Shown here piece by piece: positions 1 through 8,059 of a stretch of 8,059 nucleotides of DNA (the first letter of the stretch is position 1; every line of letters starts with the position of its first letter). The translations under genes were made by a program, and so were the position numbers. The notes beneath the pieces are model-generated. The model did not search any database and had not been told where the DNA came from. It saw nothing but the letters and a program-made list of their open reading frames with translations. The stretch comes from an uncultured Dechloromonas sp. (GTDB taxonomy: Bacteria > Pseudomonadota > Gammaproteobacteria > Burkholderiales > Rhodocyclaceae): NCBI GenBank assembly GCA_946477505.1, contig CAMKYP010000167.1, positions 1-8,059 of the forward strand, read 5' to 3'.

Positions 1-1533
1 GGCATGCTGTCCGGCTACGACATGGCGCAGCCGGACAGCTGGCTGCTTGGCGCTTCGCTGCTGGTCGTCCTGGTTGCCCTGCATTTCGCGCTGCTCGGCC
101 TGGTTGCCACGCGGTGGACGACCAAGCCACTCCTGGCCGTGCTGTTCGTCGCGACAGCCTTTGCCGTGCATTTCATGTCGCGCTACAAGGTCTATCTCGA
201 CACCGCCATGCTGCGCAACGTGACGGCGACCGATGTACGCGAGGCGCGCGACCTGATGACGTGGTCGCTGATTCCCCAGTTGCTGTTGTATGCCGCCATT
301 CCACTCTGGCTGCTGAGCCGCATCCGGCTGCGGCAGCGACCTGTCGGGCGTGCGCTGGCGGTTCGCGCCGGTACGCTGCTGCTGGCTCTGCTTGCCGCCG
401 GGGGAGCGATTTTCGCCAATTTCCAGGATATCGCCTCGCTGATGCGCAATAACCGGGAGTTGCGTTTTCTGGTCACGCCTGCCAACTACATCTACTCACT
501 GAGCCAGGTGGCGCGCAGCCAGGCGAAGGAGGCAGACCGCCCGCGCGAACCGGTCGGTACCGACGCAACACGGGGTGCGGCCTGGAGCGAGCGCCGGAAA
601 CCGGTCGTCATGGTCATGGTGCTTGGCGAGACGGCGCGGGCCGCCAACTGGGGTTTGTCCGGCTATGCCCGGCAGACGACGCCGGAATTGGCAGGTGAGG
701 AGGGCGTTGTCAATTTTTCCGACGTGACCAGTTGCGGCACCGATACCGAAACCTCGCTACCCTGCATCTTCTCGCCCTGGGGGCGGCGTGCCTACGACGA
801 AACGCGCATCCGGCGCAGCGAATCGGTTCTCGATGTCGTTGCCCGGGCAGGTTTCCGCGTTGTCTGGGTCGACAACCAGTCCGGTTGCAAGGGTGTGTGC
901 GACGGGGTGGAATCAATCCGTCCCGATCCGCTCAAGTCGCCGACAGCTTGCGCGGGGGGCGAATGCCAGGATGGCGCGCTGGTCGCTTCGCTGAAGCAGC
1001 TGATCAGCGAAACGCCGGGCAACCTGCTCATCGTCCTGCACCAGATGGGTAACCACGGCCCGGCCTACTTCAAGCGCTACCCCGATGCCTTCAAGTATTT
1101 CACCCCTGCCTGCGAGGACCCGGATTTGCCCAAGTGCAGCAACGAGAGCATCGTCAACGCCTACGATAACGCGATCCGCTACACCGACCACGTCATCGCT
1201 TCGCTGGTGCGCACATTACGCGACCATGCCGCGCACGATTCGGCGTTGCTCTATGTGTCGGACCACGGCGAGTCGCTGGGCGAGAAAGGTCTTTTCCTCC
1301 ACGGCGTACCTTACAAGATCGCCCCGGACGTACAGACCAAGGTGCCGATGGTGATGTGGTTCTCGGCGGGCTTCCCGGCGAGCTTCGCGCTGGATGGCGG
1401 CTGCATCGGCAAGGTCGCCGCCTCGCCGCTCAGCCATGATCACATCTTCCATACCCTGCTCGGGCTGCTCGACGTGAAAACCTCGGTCTACGCCAGGGAA
1501 ATGGACTTCTCGGCCGGGTGCCGCAAGCCCTGA
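1..1533 (+). CDS. eptA: Lipid A phosphoethanolamine transferase (EptA/MCR family), 5'-partial
   Basis: Inner-membrane enzyme that moves phosphoethanolamine from phosphatidylethanolamine to lipid A phosphates, lowering surface charge and typically raising polymyxin tolerance. Counting from the Met at base 4 (509 residues), hydrophobic segments lie near 13-35, 41-58, 88-105 and 121-140, followed by a periplasmic sulfatase-fold domain from about residue 200. Visible active-site residues are E209 (GETARA), the Thr nucleophile T248 (SCGTDTET), D420-H421 (SDHGES) and H433. The 39-residue E-to-T and 12-residue H-to-H spacings match MCR-1. Ten cysteines fit the five disulfides of EptA: C244-C254, C295-C299, C316-C321, C370-C378 and C467-C506. 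The frame is open to base 1, and the family is about 540-547 residues, so roughly 30-40 N-terminal residues including the first helix lie outside the window; the ATG at 4 is probably internal. It converges on dgkA with 7 bp between the stop codons. Substrate (lipid A rather than another glycan) is inferred from family similarity. Confidence 0.93.
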   Translation, partial: GMLSGYDMAQPDSWLLGASLLVVLVALHFALLGLVATRWTTKPLLAVLFVATAFAVHFMSRYKVYLDTAMLRNVTATDVREARDLMTWSLIPQLLLYAAIPLWLLSRIRLRQRPVGRALAVRAGTLLLALLAAGGAIFANFQDIASLMRNNRELRFLVTPANYIYSLSQVARSQAKEADRPREPVGTDATRGAAWSERRKPVVMVMVLGETARAANWGLSGYARQTTPELAGEEGVVNFSDVTSCGTDTETSLPCIFSPWGRRAYDETRIRRSESVLDVVARAGFRVVWVDNQSGCKGVCDGVESIRPDPLKSPTACAGGECQDGALVASLKQLISETPGNLLIVLHQMGNHGPAYFKRYPDAFKYFTPACEDPDLPKCSNESIVNAYDNAIRYTDHVIASLVRTLRDHAAHDSALLYVSDHGESLGEKGLFLHGVPYKIAPDVQTKVPMVMWFSAGFPASFALDGGCIGKVAASPLSHDHIFHTLLGLLDVKTSVYAREMDFSAGCRKP

Positions 1534-1547
1534 GCGGTGCTCAGGGC
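1527..1547. terminator. Perfect hairpin spanning both convergent stop codons
   Basis: Arms GCCCTGAGC (1527-1535) and GCTCAGGGC (1539-1547) are exact inverted repeats with a 3-base GGT loop. The left arm contains the eptA TGA (1531-1533) and the right arm the dgkA TGA (complement of 1541-1543), so the two stop codons pair with each other. The position suggests a shared end-of-transcript or mRNA-protecting structure for two converging genes. No T-run follows on either strand, so a classical intrinsic terminator is not demonstrated. Confidence 0.5.
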
Positions 1548-1915
1548 AAGAGTATGCAGGCCCAGATCACCGCTGCATTGAGCAGCGACAGCAGCACTGC
1601 CGCGCTGCCCATGTCCTTGGCCCGCTTGGCCAGTTCGTGCTTTTCCGGCGAAGCCTTGTCGACGACGGCTTCCACCGCTGAATTGAGGATTTCGACGATC
1701 AGGATGACGATGATGCTGCCGGCCATCAGCGCCCGCTCGACGCCCGTGTGGCCGAGATAGAAAGCCAGGGGGAAGGCCACCGCCGCCAGCAGCACTTCCT
1801 CGCGGAAGGCGGCTTCGTTTTTCCAGGCGGCGCACAGACCATCCTTTGAATAGCCCAGCGCGTTGATCAGCCGGGTCAGGCCTTGCTTGCCCTTGAATTC
1901 TTCGAAATCGTTCAT
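1541..1915 (-). CDS. dgkA: Diacylglycerol kinase, prokaryotic DgkA type
   Basis: Small integral inner-membrane kinase that phosphorylates diacylglycerol with ATP to phosphatidic acid, returning diacylglycerol to phospholipid synthesis. The 124 residues match the E. coli enzyme (122) in length and layout: an amphipathic N-terminus (GYSKDGLCAAW), then NEAAFREE at 33-40, and three hydrophobic helices near 41-55, 63-80 and 103-122. The active-site block VEILNSAVEAVVDK is at 74-87, with E75, N78 and E82 corresponding to E. coli E69, N72 and E76. RAKDMGSAAV (98-107) carries D101, equivalent to D95. The start codon overlaps the stop of the upstream NYN gene as ATGA (1912-1915) and there is no strong Shine-Dalgarno, so translational coupling is likely. 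It is apparently the last gene of the uvrA block. The adjacent convergent eptA product generates the diacylglycerol this enzyme consumes. Confidence 0.96.
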   Translation of the reverse strand: MNDFEEFKGKQGLTRLINALGYSKDGLCAAWKNEAAFREEVLLAAVAFPLAFYLGHTGVERALMAGSIIVILIVEILNSAVEAVVDKASPEKHELAKRAKDMGSAAVLLSLLNAAVIWACILLP

Positions 1916-2685
1916 TGCGTGCTTTTCTCGGTAGGCTTCGGTTTTTGGCTTTTTTTGCCGGTTGAGCGAAGCTGCATATGGTTATGGTTGTCCCGGCGTA
2001 ACTCGAAAAGCTCACTGGCGATGACCAGATCACCGAGTTTGGCGTACCCATAGTTCCGTTGGTCGAAAGCGGGCCAGCTTTTGTTGATGTGCGAGCCTAC
2101 GCCGCCCAGGGCGGCCCAGCCTTCCTCATCTGAAATGGCGGCAACGGCGTTGCGCAATGCGTTAACCAAGCGTGTATCGCAACGGAGTTCGTTGGTGGTC
2201 TTGCGTTGGGGCATGGCTGGCGATGGTACCGGCGCGGCCTCTGTCGTTGCAGGCTGGCCAAGGCTTTCGAGAAACAGGAACTTGGTGCACGCATTGACGA
2301 ATGGCGGCGGGGTCTTCTTTTCGCCGAACCCGAAAACCTTGTGGCCGGCAGCACGCAGGCGCATGGCAAGCGGCGTGAAGTCCGAGTCGCTGGAGGCAAT
2401 GCCGAAAGCGCTCAGTTTCTGCCCGTGCAGCAAGTCCATCGCATCGATGATGATGGCGCTGTCTGTCGCATTCTTGCCCTTGGTGTAGGCAAACTGCTGG
2501 ATAGGTTGGATGGCGTGGTCGTGCAGGATTTCCGCCCAACCGTTCAGATTCTGGCTCTTCCAGTCGCCATAGGCTCGGCGGATGTTGATCACCCCAAACT
2601 TCGACAATTCGTCGAGGATGTCGGTGATCTTGCCGGCCGGGCAGTTGTCTGCATCGATGAGCAGGGCGATGCCGTTGTGTTCCAT
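1912..2685 (-). CDS. NYN/LabA-like PIN-fold protein with C-terminal LOTUS (OST-HTH)-like domain
   Basis: A 257-residue soluble protein with no signal peptide. Residues 5-140 form a NYN (DUF88, LabA-like) domain of the PIN-type nuclease fold. The acidic metal-site candidates are all present: D11 and D13 (LIDADN), D75 (ATDSAI), D81 (IIIDAMD), and D100 and D102 (SSDSDF). A Pro/Ala/Thr-rich linker follows at about 143-165. Residues 168-240, including WAALGGVGSHINK and YGYAKLGDLVIASELFEL, resemble an OST-HTH/LOTUS domain, a fold associated with RNA binding. The tail (243-257) is Lys/Ser/Pro-rich. The expected activity is metal-dependent RNA cleavage or processing, but the true substrate of this family is mostly unknown. 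The ATG at 2685 was chosen because the domain begins directly after it; a short GGA lies very close to it. The gene starts 6 bp after the uvrA stop and overlaps dgkA by 4 bp, so it is probably cotranscribed with both. Confidence 0.88.
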   Translation of the reverse strand: MEHNGIALLIDADNCPAGKITDILDELSKFGVINIRRAYGDWKSQNLNGWAEILHDHAIQPIQQFAYTKGKNATDSAIIIDAMDLLHGQKLSAFGIASSDSDFTPLAMRLRAAGHKVFGFGEKKTPPPFVNACTKFLFLESLGQPATTEAAPVPSPAMPQRKTTNELRCDTRLVNALRNAVAAISDEEGWAALGGVGSHINKSWPAFDQRNYGYAKLGDLVIASELFELRRDNHNHMQLRSTGKKSQKPKPTEKSTQ

Positions 2686-2691
2686 ATTCCG

Positions 2692-5514
<2,823 letters not shown>

Positions 5515-5545
5515 CGCTTTAGGGCCGGGGTTGGGGGAGGTGGAA

Positions 5546-5551
5546 ACTATA
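5546..5551 (-). promoter_or_regulatory. Putative -10 element of the uvrA promoter
   Basis: The - strand reads TATAGT here, matching 4 of 6 consensus bases in order, and lies about 30 bp downstream of the LexA box and 31 bp upstream of the uvrA ATG. A transcription start near 5539 would give a leader of about 25 nt. The -35 region (about 5569-5574, GTGCAA) is poor and lies beside the LexA operator. The TAG stop of the upstream chemoreceptor-like frame (5547-5549) lies inside this hexamer. Confidence 0.4.
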
Positions 5552-6698
5552 CGCAAAAGCAGCGCGCCTTGCACGAGATGCTGTATTTAAATACAGCATT
5601 CGGCGTGACCCCTCCCCGGTGCCGTGCGGCGGCTTGCCCTCCGATGCGGAAGCGGCTGACCGCCTGGCGCGTGTCGGCGGCCAGCCTTTCCAGATGGAGA
5701 GCGGTTTCCGCCACGGCGCGCACGGCGCTGCTGTTTTCTTCGGAGCGTCGTGCGATGTTCTCGACATTCACCGCGATTTCGTTGCTGGCTACGCCTTGTT
5801 CCCTGAGTGCATTGGAAATGTCGGTTACCGTGTCCATTACCTGTTGGGAGGTGGTTGCCATCTCATGTGCCGCATTGGCGACGCCGTCGGCAGTCCGGCG
5901 CAGTTCGTCGAGCATTTGCCGCAGGCTGGTTTGCATCTTCCGCGTCGCCGCCATCAGGCTGTGCGTGTCCTGGTCACGGACAGGGATCGTCGCGGTCAGA
6001 TCACCTTCGGCGATCCGTTCGATCACCGCCAAGGCGGCAGCCGGTTCGCCGCCGAGCGGCCCGGTAACCGAGCGGATGACCCACAGGGCCATCAGGGCCG
6101 ACACGGCGAGGGCGACGACGACAATACCGATGCTGAGATTGCGGGCGTTTTTGTGTTGTTCGTGCGCCTCGGTGCCGGCCGCGGCTACCAGCTCTTTCTG
6201 GTAAGTGTTGAATTCGCCGAGCGCATCCTGGTATTGGAGCAGGATGGGACGGAGTTCGGTGTTCAGGAAGCGTCGCGATGCTTCGGGCGACCCCGATTTG
6301 ATCAAGGCGACCAGCTTTTCCTGACCTTCGATGTAGCGGGTGCGCTGTGCCTTGGCGCGTTCGAGGATTTCGCGGGCGCGCGGATCGGTGACCAGCGGCC
6401 ACAGTTGTTCGATGTCCTTCAGGATGGAGGTCCGGCGGTCGAGGATGATCTGCGTCTGGCGGTTCAGGTCATCGTCGGTTTCGGCCAGCATCATGTTGCG
6501 CAGAGCGATGGCGATCTGCTTCGTCTTGCCGATGATGTCGCTGCTGAGGCTCATCATCTGGACCTGCGTTTCGATGGTCCGGGTGTTGCTGTCGAGCAGG
6601 GCGAGGCGGGAGATGCCGATGACGGCGATGGTCACCAGCAAGGCGATGACAAAGCTAAAGCCGATGATTAGGCGGGCAGCGATGCTGAGGTTTTTCAT
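5547..6698 (-). CDS. Methyl-accepting chemotaxis-like receptor lacking the signalling hairpin
   Basis: A 383-residue membrane receptor. TM1 is at about 8-30 and TM2 at about 188-210. The periplasmic part (31-187) looks like a four-helix-bundle MCP sensor. A HAMP-like stretch follows (209-262, with GPLGGEP and RIAEGDLTATIPVRD). The cytoplasmic part is abnormal: the first coiled-coil segment (254-287, ending ATTSQQV) passes straight into the usual C-terminal end of an MCP (290-352, TDISNALREQGVASNEIAVN through VSRFRI). The tip that binds CheA and CheW, with its NxLALNAAxEAARAGExGRGFAVVA-type core, is absent. HAMP-to-end is about 90 residues rather than the usual 270-280, so roughly 180 are missing in frame. 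After RFRI (352) there is a 31-residue Cys- and Arg-containing tail (353-383) with no MCP character, running through the uvrA operator to a TAG at 5547. It probably cannot signal normally; it may be a decaying gene or a dominant-negative or non-chemotactic sensor. The ATG at 6698 directly precedes a typical N-terminus (MKNLSIAARLIIGF), but no clear Shine-Dalgarno is seen. Confidence 0.85.
   Translation of the reverse strand: MKNLSIAARLIIGFSFVIALLVTIAVIGISRLALLDSNTRTIETQVQMMSLSSDIIGKTKQIAIALRNMMLAETDDDLNRQTQIILDRRTSILKDIEQLWPLVTDPRAREILERAKAQRTRYIEGQEKLVALIKSGSPEASRRFLNTELRPILLQYQDALGEFNTYQKELVAAAGTEAHEQHKNARNLSIGIVVVALAVSALMALWVIRSVTGPLGGEPAAALAVIERIAEGDLTATIPVRDQDTHSLMAATRKMQTSLRQMLDELRRTADGVANAAHEMATTSQQVMDTVTDISNALREQGVASNEIAVNVENIARRSEENSSAVRAVAETALHLERLAADTRQAVSRFRIGGQAAARHRGGVTPNAVFKYSISCKARCFCV
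5581..5596. promoter_or_regulatory. LexA (SOS) box controlling uvrA
   Basis: CTGTATTTAAATACAG fits the CTG-N10-CAG LexA operator used by gamma- and betaproteobacteria, with an AT-only core. The dyad is perfect and extends 3 bases on each side (5578-5599, 22 bp). It ends 67 bp before the uvrA start codon and abuts the likely -35 region, where a repressor would block transcription. UvrA is a classical SOS gene in E. coli, which supports the call. Confidence 0.9.
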
Positions 6699-6805
6699 GA
6701 CGTGTTTTGCGTGGAAAGAGAAGGCTTCGTGAAGCGGTGGAGCCGCTACTGCCCGCAGCTTGTATGGCGATCGGCGATGGGCGTTTCAGATACGAGGCGG
6801 GCGAG

Positions 6806-6811
6806 ACGATA
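6806..6811 (-). promoter_or_regulatory. Putative -10 element for the receptor-like gene
   Basis: The - strand reads TATCGT. If this is the -10 element, the transcription start falls near 6799 and the FNR-like site (centre 6840.5) is at -41.5, the class II activator position. The leader to the ATG at 6698 would be about 100 nt. On its own the hexamer is weak; the spacing is what supports it. Confidence 0.3.
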
Positions 6812-6833
6812 GACGGTCGCACCGGGTCTGGAG

Positions 6834-6847
6834 TTGATGCACGTCAA
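6834..6847. promoter_or_regulatory. FNR/DNR-type (CRP family) binding site
   Basis: TTGATGCACGTCAA matches TTGAT-N4-ATCAA at 9 of 10 defined bases, and fits the TTGAT-N4-(A/G)TCAA form used by ANR/DNR-type regulators of oxygen and nitric oxide response. It is 136 bp upstream of the receptor-like gene and 259 bp upstream of loiP. Its distance to a -10-like hexamer on the - strand fits activation of the receptor gene; no comparable -10 is seen in the + direction. Confidence 0.45.
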
Positions 6848-7040
6848 GAGATCAATCGGGGGCGAACGCTTGTTTGGCGGCGGATTTTCGCTGGATTCCG
6901 GAGAGCGGGTGGCACGTGTTTCGACATCTTGGGCATGCCGTGTATGAAAAGCGAATGCGTGGGTGCGGAGGCCTAAGCCTTCCGTATACGAGCAGCGCAA
7001 TTCCGGGTGCATGAAAAATGAATTTGAGGTTATGTCAAGG

Positions 7041-7049
7041 TGATAAAAT
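7041..7049 (+). promoter_or_regulatory. Extended -10 promoter of loiP
   Basis: TGATAAAAT fits the extended -10 pattern TGnTATAAT with a single mismatch in the hexamer (TAAAAT, 7044-7049). It lies in an AT-rich patch unlike its surroundings. The nearby TTGAGG (7024-7029) is only 14 bp away, too close for a standard -35. A start near 7056 leaves a leader of about 50 nt before the ATG. Confidence 0.5.
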
Positions 7050-7057
7050 ATCGGCTC

Positions 7058-7077
7058 GGTCGCCTGTGAGAGCGACC
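7058..7077 (+). other. Leader hairpin of loiP
   Basis: GGTCGC (7058-7063) and GCGACC (7072-7077) form a perfect 6-bp stem with an 8-base loop, right at the predicted 5' end of the loiP transcript. It could stabilise the mRNA. It does not overlap the ribosome binding site, so translational control is not suggested. Confidence 0.35.
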
Positions 7078-7094
7078 AATCTCGCAAACGAAAT

Positions 7095-7098
7095 AGGA
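7095..7098 (+). promoter_or_regulatory. Ribosome binding site of loiP
   Basis: AGGA lies 8 bases before the ATG at 7107, good Shine-Dalgarno spacing. It supports this Met rather than a later one, although the resulting signal peptide has a long N-terminal region. Confidence 0.65.
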
Positions 7099-7106
7099 TT
7101 CCAGTC

Positions 7107-7928
7107 ATGAAAATTGCACCACGCTTTTCAAATACCTCGCCTGCCGTCATCCGGGATGGTCGCCTTGCAGTCGCCACGGTGCTGGCGGCCCTGTTTTTGG
7201 GCGCCTGCAGCAATACCGGCTCGACTTCCGCTGTGTCCGCCACCAATGCCGAAGGCCTGATCACGGCCGGCAAATCGGCCGTCCAGGCAGCCACGCTGAG
7301 CGATGCGGATGTGATGCAGCTGTCGGAAAGATCCTGCGCCGAACTTGACGGAAAATCGAAGATCGCCGGCCCGAAGAGCAAGTACGCGCTGCGCCTGGCC
7401 AAGATCGTCAAGAACATGCCCAAGGCCGTCGAGGGCGTGACCATCAACTACAAAGTTTACGAGACCAAGGAGGTCAACGCCTGGGCCATGAACAACGGCT
7501 GTGTGCGCGTCTATTCCGGCCTGATGGACCTGATGAACGACGACGAGGTGCGGGGTGTGGTCGGCCACGAAATCGGTCACGTCGCGCTGGGCCATTCCAA
7601 GAAGTCCATGCAGGTCGCCTACGCCGCCGGTGCCGTCCGCCAAGCCGCTGCTGCCTCGGGTAACTCTGCCGTTGCCGCATTGAGTTCGTCCGATATCGGC
7701 GCCATCGCCGAAAAGCTGGTCAATGCCCAGTTCTCGCAAGCCCAGGAAACCGATGCCGACGATTACTCCTTCGACCTGCTGACCGCCGCCAAGCTGAAGC
7801 GCGAAGGCCTGATCACCGCCTTCGAAAAGCTCGCCAAGCTGAGCGACAGCAACAGCATGTTGAGTTCGCACCCCTCTTCCTCGGGGCGCGCCCAGCACAT
7901 CCGCGACCGCATCGCCGCCAAGAAGTAG
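7107..7928 (+). CDS. loiP: M48 family metalloprotease lipoprotein LoiP (YggG)
   Basis: Zinc-dependent envelope protease of 273 residues. The N-terminal lipoprotein signal has a long polar n-region (1-19), a hydrophobic stretch (20-30) and a lipobox LGAC with C34 as the lipidated residue; the next residue is Ser, favouring the outer membrane. The catalytic motif HEIGH is at 154-158, with E155 as general base and H154/H158 as zinc ligands. The third ligand is E214 in ETDAD (214-218). Blocks NYKVYETKEVNAWAMNNGCVRVYSGLMDLM (split across 114-143), EKLVNAQFSQAQE (202-214) and RAQHIRDR (261-268) closely follow E. coli LoiP, which is about 252 residues. C77 and C132 could form a disulfide, as equivalent cysteines occur in E. 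coli LoiP. LoiP cleaves envelope proteins and is linked to osmotic stress in E. coli. It appears monocistronic, with its own promoter and a strong terminator. Confidence 0.93.
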   Translation: MKIAPRFSNTSPAVIRDGRLAVATVLAALFLGACSNTGSTSAVSATNAEGLITAGKSAVQAATLSDADVMQLSERSCAELDGKSKIAGPKSKYALRLAKIVKNMPKAVEGVTINYKVYETKEVNAWAMNNGCVRVYSGLMDLMNDDEVRGVVGHEIGHVALGHSKKSMQVAYAAGAVRQAAAASGNSAVAALSSSDIGAIAEKLVNAQFSQAQETDADDYSFDLLTAAKLKREGLITAFEKLAKLSDSNSMLSSHPSSSGRAQHIRDRIAAKK

Positions 7929-7943
7929 GCTCGCAATACCTTT

Positions 7944-7966
7944 GGGCCATTAGAACCCCATGGCCC
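7944..7966 (+). repeat. Inverted repeat after loiP
   Basis: GGGCCAT (7944-7950) and ATGGCCC (7960-7966) form a perfect 7-bp stem with a 9-base loop. It begins 15 bp after the loiP stop and ends 2 bp before the terminator stem, so it may protect the mRNA 3' end or assist termination. Confidence 0.4.
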
Positions 7967-7968
7967 CT

Positions 7969-8001
7969 TGCCCGGCGGTTAGTGCTGCCGGGCATTTTTT
8001 T
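7969..8001 (+). terminator. Intrinsic (rho-independent) terminator of loiP
   Basis: Arms TGCCCGGCGG (7969-7978) and CTGCCGGGCA (7985-7994) form a 10-bp GC-rich stem with one G-U pair and a 6-base loop, followed at once by seven T (7995-8001). It lies 40 bp after the loiP stop. A further TGCCCGG (8001-8007) directly after the T-run could pair with the right arm instead. Confidence 0.9.
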
Positions 8002-8059
8002 GCCCGGAATGAAGGCCTGCGGTAGGTTTCTGGGCGGAGCGTGTCGGCGCGCGTTTAAA

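Larger units (their letters stand above)
6699..7106. other. Divergent intergenic region between receptor gene and loiP
   Basis: This 408-bp gap separates two divergently transcribed genes. It holds an FNR/DNR-like site with a matching -10 toward the receptor gene, and the extended -10 promoter, leader hairpin and ribosome binding site of loiP. There are also two small imperfect dyads with no following T-run: AGCGG/CCGCT at 6731-6745, and CGGAGGC with GCCTTCCG at 6966-6984 (one-base bulge). Short open frames crossing it, such as 6707-6976 on the + strand, show no recognisable protein pattern, so I see no gene here. Confidence 0.6.

Noticed and set aside
4..6. ATG at base 4 as the true eptA start
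   Set aside because: The frame is open to the window edge, and the protein from here lacks the first membrane helix present in EptA/MCR proteins, so the real start is probably upstream.
5515..5574. Upstream GTG start for uvrA at 5574
   Set aside because: It adds 20 residues with no match in the family. The ATG at 5514 gives exactly 940 residues like E. coli, and the GTG would precede the predicted transcription start and abut the LexA box.
5619..6671. 350-codon + strand open frame opposite the receptor gene
   Set aside because: The opposite strand encodes clear TM, HAMP and MCP features; this frame has no recognisable domain and no good start.
6707..6976. 89-codon + strand open frame in the divergent intergenic region
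   Set aside because: No ribosome binding site, no recognisable domain, Arg/Gly-rich composition of non-coding GC-rich DNA, and it covers the proposed FNR site and promoter.
7024..7049. Standard -35/-10 promoter TTGAGG...TAAAAT for loiP
   Set aside because: The spacer is only 14 bp. The extended -10 reading needs no -35 and fits better.
6746..7898. - strand open frames overlapping loiP (6746-7447 and 7128-7898)
   Set aside because: loiP on the + strand has signal peptide, HExxH and close family similarity throughout. The antisense frames show no motifs.

Overview
The window looks like chromosomal DNA from a GC-rich Gram-negative bacterium, most likely a betaproteobacterium of the Rhodocyclales type. 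This is inferred from codon use, the outer-membrane and lipid A genes, an E. coli-type LexA operator and an FNR/DNR-type site; no marker gene fixes the taxon. I see no mobile element, CRISPR array, tRNA or rRNA.

Layout, left to right. (1) On the + strand is the 3' part of a lipid A phosphoethanolamine transferase (eptA); its first membrane helix lies outside the window. (2) Convergent with it, on the - strand, is a compact block read right to left: uvrA (excision repair), a NYN/LabA-like nuclease-fold protein with a C-terminal LOTUS-like domain, and dgkA (diacylglycerol kinase). The first junction has a 6-bp gap and the second an ATGA overlap, so the three are probably one transcript. A 9-bp perfect hairpin sits between eptA and dgkA and contains both stop codons. 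(3) Immediately upstream of uvrA is a perfect palindromic LexA box (5581-5596), which suggests the whole block is DNA-damage inducible. (4) Upstream again, same strand, is a chemoreceptor-like gene with a periplasmic four-helix-bundle sensor, two membrane helices and HAMP. The conserved CheA/CheW-binding hairpin is missing, and the reading frame runs through the uvrA operator into its probable -10 element. (5) A 408-bp divergent intergenic region holds an FNR/DNR-like site placed as expected for a class II promoter of the chemoreceptor gene, and an extended -10 promoter for the last gene. (6) On the + strand is loiP (yggG), an M48 metalloprotease lipoprotein, followed by a strong intrinsic terminator.

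Functional links. EptA releases diacylglycerol when it takes phosphoethanolamine from phosphatidylethanolamine, and DgkA recycles diacylglycerol, so the convergent pair makes metabolic sense. LoiP is also an envelope protein. The two most unusual points are the chemoreceptor with a deleted signalling core whose end overlaps an SOS operator, and a NYN-LOTUS protein apparently placed under SOS control between uvrA and dgkA.
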